This document shows positions 57,977-64,000 of a stretch of DNA of 64,000 nt, piece by piece. Location of the stretch: contig NZ_CABFJY010000050.1 in the NCBI RefSeq assembly GCF_901687125.1, forward strand, positions 1 to 64,000, in the 5' to 3' direction. Both the position numbers and the translations under genes were made by a program. The notes under the pieces were generated by a model. It had not been told where the DNA came from. It saw only the letters and a list, made by a program, of their open reading frames with translations, and searched no databases. Position 1 is the stretch's first letter. Each line of letters begins with the position of its first letter. The stretch is from Actinobacillus vicugnae. GTDB lineage: Bacteria > Pseudomonadota > Gammaproteobacteria > Enterobacterales > Pasteurellaceae.

Positions 57977-60859
57977 TTATAAAGCCTCAATCGCTTTATA
58001 TTGCCCTTGTAATTTCTCTAAACCATTTTGGTACTCTTGCATTTTTTCACGCTCTTTAGCGATAACCGCTTCTGGGGCTTTTGCCACGAAAGCTTCGTTG
58101 CTGAGTTTGTTTTCGATACGGGTGATTTCGCCACGCATTTTCTCAACTTCTTTGGTTAATCGAGCAAGTTCAGCATCTTTATTGATAAAGCCTGCCATTG
58201 GAATCAGTACTTCCACGTTGCCGACTAATTTCGCCACCGAAAGGGGCGCTTCGTCGTTTGCTTCAAGCACTTTCACGCTGTCGAGTTTCGCCATTGCTTT
58301 TAACAAGCGGTCGTTTTCCGCTAAAATTTTGCAATTTTCCGCTGACACGTTGCGAATCAAGAAATCCAAACCTTTGCTTGGTGGAATATTGCTTTCCGCA
58401 CGAATGTTACGCACCGCAATAATCAGTTCTTTAATCCAGCCGATTTGCACTTCAGCCACTTCATCTAACTCGCTTTCAACCACTTTCGGGAACGGTTGGA
58501 GCATAATAGTTTCCGCCTCAATGCCCGCAAAGCTTTTCACTTTTTGCCAAATTTCTTCAGTGATAAATGGCATAATTGGGTGTGCTAAACGCAATAATTT
58601 TTCTAACACACGCACAAGCGTTTGGCTTGTACCACGTTTTTGGGCCTCTGTGCCGTTTGCGAACACAGGTTTGGTTAGCTCTAAATACCAGTCACAGAAT
58701 TCGTTCCAGGTGAAATCGTAGATCGCATTTGCTGCTAAGTCGAAACGGTATTGGCTGAGTGCGTCACGGAATTCACCCACAGTACGATTGAATTTCGATT
58801 CGATCCAACGATCCGCTAAGCTGTATTCCACATCGCCCGCAGAAAGATCTAACTTGTCGTTAGTGAGTACGAAACGGCTCGCATTCCACAATTTATTGCA
58901 GAAGTTACGGTAGCCTTCCAAGCGTTTCATATCCCAGTTGATGTCGCGACCGTTTGAGGCAAGAGCGGCAAGGGTGAAACGCAGTGCATCTGTACCATGT
59001 GCAGCAATACCATCAGCGAACTCTTTACGAGTTGCTTTGGCGATTTTCTCCGCCAGTTGCGGTTGCATCATATTGCCCGTGCGTTTTTCAAGCAGATCTT
59101 CAAGGGAGATACCGTCGATCATATCGATTGGATCAAGTACGTTCCCTTTCGATTTCGACATTTTTTGCCCTTGCTCATCACGGATCAAACCCGTAACGTA
59201 CACAGTTTTGAACGGCACTTGCGGTTTGCCATTTTCATCTTTGATAAAGTGCATCGTGAACATAATCATACGAGCCACCCAGAAGAAAATGATGTCGAAA
59301 CCAGTGATCAACACATCGGTTGGATGGAACATTTGGAGCATTTTATTTTCAGCGTCTTTCACTTTATCGCCTGTCCAACCTAAGGTTGAGAATGTCCATA
59401 AACCTGATGAGAACCAAGTGTCTAGCACATCTTCATCTTGGCGGAGGGCAAGATCCGCTGGTAAATTGTGTTTTTGACGCACTTCTTCTTCATTGCGAGC
59501 TACATACACATTGCCTGCTTCGTCATACCACGCAGGAATACGGTGTCCCCACCATAATTGGCGAGAAATACACCAATCTTGAATATCACGCATCCAAGAG
59601 AAATAGAGGTTTTCATACTGTTTTGGCACGAATTGGATTTCGCCATCTTCCACCGCTTTGGTTGCCACTTCCGCCAATGGTTTCACGGAAACATACCATT
59701 GGTCGGTGAGCATTGGCTCAATCGGCACGCCACCACGGTCGCCGTAAGGCACTTTCAGATCGTGCGGTTTGATCTCTTCTAATAAACCTAAGGCTTCAAA
59801 ATCCGCTACGATTTTCTTACGAGCTGTAAAACGTTCTAAACCTTGATAATCTGCTGGGATTTTCGCTTCGTAAGTGGTAAGCGGTTTGCCGTCTGAACCG
59901 ATAATTTCTGCTTCCGCACGAATATCGGCATTTAAGGTCATCACGTTTACCATTGGCAATGAATGGCGTTTACCCACTTCATAGTCGTTGAAATCGTGGG
60001 CAGGGGTAATTTTCACCACACCCGTACCAAATTCACGATCTACATAATCATCAGCGATAATTGGGATTTCACGGTTGGCAAGCGGTAGAATTACCGTTTT
60101 ACCAATCAATGATTGATAGCGTTCATCTTCTGGGTGAACCGCCACTGCGGTATCGCCTAGCATTGTCTCAGGACGTGTGGTTGCGACAACTAAATAATCT
60201 TTGCCATCTGCGGTTTTCGCTCCGTTCGCTAACGGATAGCGGAAATGCCAAAGCGAGCCTTTGCTCTCTTTGTTTTCCACTTCTAAATCAGAAATAGCGG
60301 TGTGCAGTTTTGGATCCCAGTTTACAAGGCGTTTACCACGGTAAATCAAGCCTTCTTCGTGTAGGCGAACGAACACCTCTTTCACCGCATTCGATAAGCC
60401 TTCGTCCATGGTGAAACGCTCACGATCCCAGTCGATTGAGTTCCCTAAACGACGCATTTGCTGCCCAATTGTACCGCCTGAATAGGCTTTCCAGTCCCAG
60501 ATTTTGTTGATAAAGGCTTCACGCCCATAATCGTGGCGAGTTTTGCCTTCTTCGGCGGCGATTTTACGCTCTACCACCATTTGGGTTGCGATACCCGCGT
60601 GGTCAGTCCCCGTTTGCCACAGGGTATTATTGCCTTCCATTCGGTTAAAACGGATAAGGGTATCCATTAAGGTTTGCTGGAATGCGTGCCCCATATGCAA
60701 TGAACCCGTTACATTCGGTGGTGGAATTGCGATGCAGTAACTCGGAACATTAGGGTTTTCAGTCGGCTTAAAATAGCCTTGTTCTTCCCAGTGTTTATAA
60801 AGTGCTTGTTCTACTGCAGACGCGTCAAAACGGTCTGCCATTTGGAGGTTTTGGGTCAT
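57977..60859 (-). CDS. valS: Valyl-tRNA synthetase
   Basis: Charges tRNA-Val and edits threonine. It is 960 residues, class I: HIGH-type [12 protein letters not shown] near 48-59, KMSKS in [11 protein letters not shown] near 562-572, the CP1 editing insert between them ([22 protein letters not shown]), an anticodon-binding domain, and a C-terminal coiled-coil arm (about 895-955). An earlier Met (MTQNLQMAD) at 60859 is used. No holC neighbour directly upstream: it is separated by the repeat/TA region. Confidence 0.96.
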   Translation of the reverse strand: MTQNLQMADRFDASAVEQALYKHWEEQGYFKPTENPNVPSYCIAIPPPNVTGSLHMGHAFQQTLMDTLIRFNRMEGNNTLWQTGTDHAGIATQMVVERKIAAEEGKTRHDYGREAFINKIWDWKAYSGGTIGQQMRRLGNSIDWDRERFTMDEGLSNAVKEVFVRLHEEGLIYRGKRLVNWDPKLHTAISDLEVENKESKGSLWHFRYPLANGAKTADGKDYLVVATTRPETMLGDTAVAVHPEDERYQSLIGKTVILPLANREIPIIADDYVDREFGTGVVKITPAHDFNDYEVGKRHSLPMVNVMTLNADIRAEAEIIGSDGKPLTTYEAKIPADYQGLERFTARKKIVADFEALGLLEEIKPHDLKVPYGDRGGVPIEPMLTDQWYVSVKPLAEVATKAVEDGEIQFVPKQYENLYFSWMRDIQDWCISRQLWWGHRIPAWYDEAGNVYVARNEEEVRQKHNLPADLALRQDEDVLDTWFSSGLWTFSTLGWTGDKVKDAENKMLQMFHPTDVLITGFDIIFFWVARMIMFTMHFIKDENGKPQVPFKTVYVTGLIRDEQGQKMSKSKGNVLDPIDMIDGISLEDLLEKRTGNMMQPQLAEKIAKATRKEFADGIAAHGTDALRFTLAALASNGRDINWDMKRLEGYRNFCNKLWNASRFVLTNDKLDLSAGDVEYSLADRWIESKFNRTVGEFRDALSQYRFDLAANAIYDFTWNEFCDWYLELTKPVFANGTEAQKRGTSQTLVRVLEKLLRLAHPIMPFITEEIWQKVKSFAGIEAETIMLQPFPKVVESELDEVAEVQIGWIKELIIAVRNIRAESNIPPSKGLDFLIRNVSAENCKILAENDRLLKAMAKLDSVKVLEANDEAPLSVAKLVGNVEVLIPMAGFINKDAELARLTKEVEKMRGEITRIENKLSNEAFVAKAPEAVIAKEREKMQEYQNGLEKLQGQYKAIEAL

Positions 60860-60912
60860 TGTTTTACTCTTTTATTAAAAATTTATTTATTACATTTAAA
60901 CCATTTAAATTT

Positions 60913-61020
60913 TGCAAATTTTTGCGGAAATTTAACCGCTTATAGCCCACGCACGGCGAGCCGTACGCGGTTACGATCAGCCTTCGGCTAAATGAGCTAC
61001 TCTGTAGCTCTTCTTTCTAA
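60913..61020 (+). repeat. Dispersed repeat flanking the zeta-like locus (copy 1)
   Basis: From TTTTTGCGGAAATTTAACCG through CACGCACGGCGAGCCGTACG and GGTTACGATCAGCC to the stretch around TCTGTAGCTCTT, this matches 61846-61950 in the same orientation with scattered changes. Both copies include an uptake-signal core at the left. After it, CAGCCCCAAAGGGGCTG (61026-61042) is a further hairpin. Confidence 0.65.
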
Positions 61021-61074
61021 CTTCCAGCCCCAAAGGGGCTGAATTATGCTTAACAGAGTCAAGGCTCTACCGTG

Positions 61075-61613
61075 CTAGGCAATCACTGGATTTAGAATTT
61101 CCAATGAATTTTTCAATTCTTCACACCACGTCAGCAATTTATCAACCCATTGGGTTAATTCGTTTTCACTCAGATGAAAAACCAAGTTTGGGGCTTCGGC
61201 TGAATTATCGTAGCGATTGCGGATTGTGGCTTCTTCAATAAAATGTCCGCCACTTGCTACCCTAGCTTTTACACGTTTAACGTTAATATCAGGATCATTT
61301 ACACCAATATAATTTAAGCGGATAAAAAAGCCATTTTCTTTCGCTTTTTTCATCCGTTGCAAAACGGAATTGCCTGATAGAGTGGATTCCATTGAAAACG
61401 AAATTTGATGCTCTATTGCAAATTTAAATAATTCAATCGCTTTTCTGCCCGCTTGGCTATCTACCAAGCGTGGATTTTCGGGGTTAATTTGCATTGCGAT
61501 ATGATCAGAATCAATCACAATTTGCACGGTATCTTTATTAGATCCACGTAAGGTGGTTTTGCCTGCCCCATTGTTCCGCAATAGAAAATCGCTAGATTAT
61601 TTTGCATTGGCAT
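61075..61613 (-). pseudogene. Zeta-toxin-like kinase (AAA/P-loop), broken by a 1-base deletion
   Basis: The frame begins MPMQNNLAIFYCGT at 61613 and then runs out of frame. The next frame continues NNGAGKTTLRGSN and goes on to the normal stop at 61075. Restoring one A (GGAACAAATGGGG) gives IFYCGTNGAGKTTLRG, a perfect Walker A. Downstream, VIDSDHIAMQINPENPRLVDSQAGRKAI and FSMESTLSG match predicted zeta-type ABC-ATPase/kinase proteins of about 180-200 residues. Loss of the P-loop should inactivate it unless slippage or a sequencing error is involved. Confidence 0.75.
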
Positions 61614-61773
61614 ACTTAACCACCACTTCCGTTCCGTCTGGATAATGATCAACAATATCCCCATTCGGACGTTGGAATGTCAGCACTTCACGGGTTTTCT
61701 TATCGTCCATCCACGCTTTAAATTGAATGTGCAGTTGGCGTTGTTGTTCTGCGATTTGTTCAATTTTGGTCAT
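61597..61773 (-). CDS. Small protein, probable partner/antitoxin of the zeta-like kinase
   Basis: 58 residues: MTKIEQIAEQQRQLHIQFKA, then WMDDKKTREVLTFQRPNGDI and a tail ending VVVKYANAK. The ATG at 61773 follows GGAGATAG. Its 3' end overlaps the start of the zeta-like frame by 17 bases, the tight coupling typical of toxin-antitoxin pairs. The family is not recognised; the antitoxin role is inferred from size and overlap only. Confidence 0.6.
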   Translation of the reverse strand: MTKIEQIAEQQRQLHIQFKAWMDDKKTREVLTFQRPNGDIVDHYPDGTEVVVKYANAK

Positions 61774-61845
61774 TGGCTATCTCCAAAATTTCTAGCTAAA
61801 ATCACAGCACTCGTCAAAGACGAGCGCTAACGTTTGATTTTTAAA

Positions 61846-61950
61846 TTTTTGCGGAAATTTGACCGCTTGTAATCCACGCACGGCAAACCGTATGTGGTTA
61901 CGATCAGCTTTAGGCTGAGTGAGCGATTCTGTGGTTCTTTGATCTCTCAC
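61846..61950 (+). repeat. Dispersed repeat flanking the zeta-like locus (copy 2)
   Basis: TTTTTGCGGAAATTTGACCG, CACGCACGGCAAACCGTATG, GGTTACGATCAGCTT and TCTGTGGTTCTTT align with copy 1 at 60913-61020. The two direct copies bracket the small ORF and the zeta-like pseudogene. Just before it, CTCGTCAAAGACGAG (about 61810-61824) is a small hairpin. Confidence 0.65.
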
Positions 61951-61961
61951 TCCGTTTTCAT

Positions 61962-62128
61962 TTCTGCCAAATCTCGCCTACCCCTCTTTGCTAAAGAGGG
62001 AGATAGTTTAGTCGAAAATATAAGATCGAAGTTCTTAAATAATAAAATACCAAATTTTGTGATGAATTTTAATTTTCTTCGATCTCATACCCTCTTTAGC
62101 AAAGAGGGGTAGGCGAGATTTGGCAGAA
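61962..62128. mobile_element. 167-bp MITE-like element with 39-bp perfect terminal inverted repeats
   Basis: The left arm 61962-62000 (TTCTGCCAAATCTCGCCTAC, then CCCTCTTTGCTAAAGAGGG) is exactly complementary to 62090-62128. An inner pair AGATCGAAG (62023-62031) / CTTCGATCT (62078-62086) extends the fold. No ORF is inside. Size and symmetry suit a non-autonomous transposable element or a large palindromic repeat. No clear target duplication is visible. Confidence 0.7.
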
Positions 62129-62215
62129 GTAAATTACGGAGAAAATACTTTATATTTTCCGATAGCGTTTAATTCGCAAAATTTTTGCGAAAATTTAACC
62201 GCTTGTCGCCCCAAA

Positions 62216-62686
62216 CTAAAGTGCTTTATTTGGAGCGGTTTTATAGCATTCTTTTAGTCTGAATACGTGTTGGAATTCAGGATCTCTTGCTTTTTCGTAG
62301 AAGGCGTGAAATTTTTTGATTTCGTCTTCTAAATTTACCGTGCGAATAATTTCTTCTTGAATGTAATCGTGTTTATTTCGGTTGGCTTCTAAATAGCAAG
62401 TGATGGTTATTTTATCAAATTCAACCTGTGCGCTAAGTTGTAGATCTTTATATGGAATGCGTAGCGCATGAAAGCGATCTTGTACGTATAATCTTAGATG
62501 TTCACTTAATTGTTCGTTAAAAAAGTTGAAAAATTTGTAGTTATTTACGTATTCGTAATAATCAATATCAAAAATATTTTCACAACTAAAACGAAAATAC
62601 ATCATTTCTCTATCAATTTGGCGATATACATAATACGCCGCACTTAAGAGTAAAATGATTGGAACGAGGTAGTAAAGATTATCCAT
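62216..62686 (-). CDS. Hypothetical membrane-anchored protein
   Basis: 156 residues: one N-terminal helix (about 4-22, YYLVPIILLLSAAYYVYRQI), then a soluble part rich in Phe, Tyr and acidic residues with a long C-terminal helix. I recognise no family. It lies 25 bp after the elaA stop on the same strand and may be co-transcribed with holC-elaA. Confidence 0.6.
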   Translation of the reverse strand: MDNLYYLVPIILLLSAAYYVYRQIDREMMYFRFSCENIFDIDYYEYVNNYKFFNFFNEQLSEHLRLYVQDRFHALRIPYKDLQLSAQVEFDKITITCYLEANRNKHDYIQEEIIRTVNLEDEIKKFHAFYEKARDPEFQHVFRLKECYKTAPNKAL

Positions 62687-62711
62687 GATCTATGCTTCCA
62701 TCCATAAATAT

Positions 62712-63137
62712 TTAATGAGCCAATACCATATCCAAATGTGGTATGCCATCTTCTAAATAAATTTCTGAACAGGCTTGAAATCCTAACGATTGATAAAACG
62801 ATATTAGGGAAGATTGGGCCTGAATTCCAATCGGTTTTGCAAAACGTTTAGCAATTTCGACCGCTTGTTGCATTAATTTTCGGGCTAAGCCATTACCTCT
62901 TGCGTCACAAGAAACAATTACTCTACCAATTTTGGTGTAATTTTCGCTAGGCATGATACGTGCATAAGCGGTTAATTTTTCTGCTTTTTTTGCAAATAGA
63001 TGTATTGCGGTTAAGTCTAAATCATCCACTTCTTGATAGGGGCAATTTTGCTCAACAACAAAAACAGCCACTCGTAATTTATAAATTTCAAAAAGCTCAA
63101 AAACGGAAAGTTGCTCAAATGATTTTACTTGCCACAT
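62712..63137 (-). CDS. elaA: ElaA-type GNAT N-acetyltransferase
   Basis: The start was set at 63137 (MWQVKSFEQLSVFELFEIYK), since a longer frame overlaps holC; length is 141. E. coli ElaA features are present: LRVAVFVVEQNCPYQEVDDLD (about 19-39), the acetyl-CoA loop RVIVSCDARGNGLARKLMQ (about 75-93), and FYQSLGF..CSEIYLEDGIPHL. Substrate is unknown. The ATG lies one base after the holC stop, so it is coupled. Confidence 0.88.
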   Translation of the reverse strand: MWQVKSFEQLSVFELFEIYKLRVAVFVVEQNCPYQEVDDLDLTAIHLFAKKAEKLTAYARIMPSENYTKIGRVIVSCDARGNGLARKLMQQAVEIAKRFAKPIGIQAQSSLISFYQSLGFQACSEIYLEDGIPHLDMVLAH

Positions 63138-63138
63138 A

Positions 63139-63576
63139 CTAGGCTTGCTCCGTTTCGAGTTGCCAACCGAGTTGGCGATATTGTTTGTAACGCTCACGAG
63201 CTTGGGCTTTTTCTGCTTCATCAATGGGGACAAAATCAATGATTTGGTTAAAACTGTTGATAAAATCAGGTAGTTCCGTTTGTAGGGAAATTAGCAAATC
63301 TCGGCGTTGAGCATTGCGTTTACCTTTCCATGAAATTTCGATTGGAGTTGCGTATTGGGTAACTTCGCCCGAAAGGTTGTGCGGTACGAATGAATCTGGC
63401 TCTCTTGCCCATAATGCATCGTCAATATTAAGGGCTTGTTGCTCAGTTTCACAGGCGATTAAGACACGTTTACCCAGTTTCCAAGCCTGTGCACTTAATT
63501 CACAAGCCATCGCTTCAGCGGCACTTAATTCCGCAGAAGAAGTTTTACTGAGTAAATAAAATTTAACTTGTTTCAC
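63139..63576 (-). CDS. holC: DNA polymerase III chi subunit
   Basis: Clamp-loader accessory that contacts SSB. It is 145 residues, starting MKQVKFYLLSKTSSAELSAA; AWKLGKRVLIACETEQQALNIDDALW (about 31-56) and DSFVPHNLSGE (about 60-70) are typical. In relatives holC precedes valS; here a repeat and toxin-antitoxin insertion region lies between them. Confidence 0.92.
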   Translation of the reverse strand: MKQVKFYLLSKTSSAELSAAEAMACELSAQAWKLGKRVLIACETEQQALNIDDALWAREPDSFVPHNLSGEVTQYATPIEISWKGKRNAQRRDLLISLQTELPDFINSFNQIIDFVPIDEAEKAQARERYKQYRQLGWQLETEQA

Positions 63577-63899
63577 TAAATCGCTCCGCCCAAACTCATC
63601 TAAAATACAAAACGAGTAATTCTAGCTGAAAATGAGGAAGATTTGAAATGTAAGCGGTGCTTTTTTATGACTTTTTAAGAAAAATGTAGCTTATAAAAAA
63701 ATAGTTCCCCTAACCCACCCTATATTTATCACAATCAATACTTGGTTGTACAATGTACGCAATATAAATACACGATGACTTGTACGGGGCTACCCTGTTC
63801 AATTAAATGAAACTGCCCATCGTTTCGCCATTGTATTTTGCTCTTTGACCTGAAGCGAGGTTAGTATTCGCTTTGTGTTAAATATCTCACTAATACTTT
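63577..63899. other. Intergenic stretch without a confident gene
   Basis: About 320 bp between holC and the edge gene. It has one uptake-signal-like core (AAGCGGTGC near 63653). On the minus strand an open frame ending at 63735 reads QWRNDGQFHLIEQGSPVQVI and ends CVHCTTKY, without a start codon or RBS. This looks like a decayed fragment of something I cannot name. Confidence 0.4.
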
Positions 63900-64000
63900 T
63901 TATAGCTCATTTAACCAATTCGCTTGCTGAATTTGCATATCCAGTAATCGGTGTTGTTGTGCAATATTGTCCGCTTGTTTACGGATTTGTTTAACTTCTA
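63900..64000 (-). CDS. 3' end of a probable DIP1984-family protein (partial)
   Basis: The frame enters at the window edge and ends at TAA (63900-63902). The visible C-terminus contains VKQIRKQADNIAQQHRLLDM and ends IQQANWLNEL. The helical charged stretch followed by (I)Q..NW..EL resembles the end of small DIP1984-family helical proteins. Only 32 residues are visible, so the assignment is tentative. Confidence 0.45.
   Translation of the reverse strand, partial: EVKQIRKQADNIAQQHRLLDMQIQQANWLNEL

Noticed and set aside
58098..59782. Several long plus-strand frames inside valS
   Set aside because: They are antisense shadows of a highly conserved gene and lack ribosome binding sites.

Overview
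The window looks like a chromosomal segment of a member of the Pasteurellaceae, most likely Actinobacillus sensu lato. The evidence is the dense scatter of the uptake-signal core AAGCGGTC, which is the 'Apl-type' DNA uptake sequence of Actinobacillus pleuropneumoniae, Mannheimia and relatives rather than the Haemophilus type. Supporting points are low GC, the peroxiredoxin-glutaredoxin fusion next to oxyR, a triheme cytochrome c peroxidase, an afuCBA locus, and an O-antigen locus sitting between erpA and rpsU as in A. pleuropneumoniae. I could not identify the species by search.

Layout. 1-330: the end of an IS150-type (IS3 family) insertion sequence and debris. 333-10.4 kb: housekeeping genes (mpl, fbp with a perfect CRP box, peroxiredoxin-glutaredoxin, oxyR-fabR-thioredoxin-like, rnr, a lipoprotein, tyrS). 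In front of tyrS lies a probable Fur-controlled small RNA. 10.7-15.8 kb: a hypothetical gene and afuCBA, a binding-protein ABC importer whose promoter region carries a CRP-like site. 16.3-23.5 kb: a complete, apparently intact RTX cytolysin operon C-A-B-D. The 1010-residue toxin has both acylation lysines, about eleven nonapeptide repeats, and an A/B attenuator hairpin; its C-terminal third looks ApxIII-like while its N-terminal part looks HlyA/ApxI-like. 23.6-28.6 kb: a periplasmic protein, manA, yobD and the mannose PTS manXYZ. 28.9-30.5 kb: an NSS-family sodium symporter with a 30-residue MetS-like subunit. 31-38.3 kb: a CNNM/CorC protein, ypjD, yceD-rpmF-plsX-fabH-trmB-yggL, yggT-yggU. 38.3-44.9 kb: an IS relic, triheme peroxidase, yjdM, and the macromolecular synthesis operon rpsU-dnaG-rpoD. 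45.1-57 kb: a minus-strand O-antigen/galactan-type polysaccharide operon (GT2/glycerophosphotransferase fusion, wzm, wzt, glycosyltransferases, glf, WbaP-like initiator, rmlB, rmlA) with a near-consensus promoter. 57.2-64 kb: erpA, a small ORF behind helically phased repeats, valS, a frameshifted zeta-toxin-like kinase with a small upstream partner flanked by direct repeats, a 167-bp MITE-like inverted repeat, an unknown membrane protein, elaA, holC, and the 3' end of a probable DIP1984-family gene.

How it fits together. The two host-interaction blocks are the RTX toxin with its own type I secretion pair, and the polysaccharide locus, which makes UDP-Galf, initiates on undecaprenyl phosphate and exports by the ABC route. 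Around them are carbon-uptake genes (man, afu, fbp) with CRP-like sites, and oxidative and iron stress functions (oxyR/peroxiredoxin, cytochrome c peroxidase, the Fur-sRNA candidate). Pairs of inverted uptake signals recur as hairpins at gene ends and probably act as terminators. All similarity statements rest on reading motifs and remembered family sequences; no alignment or database search was run.
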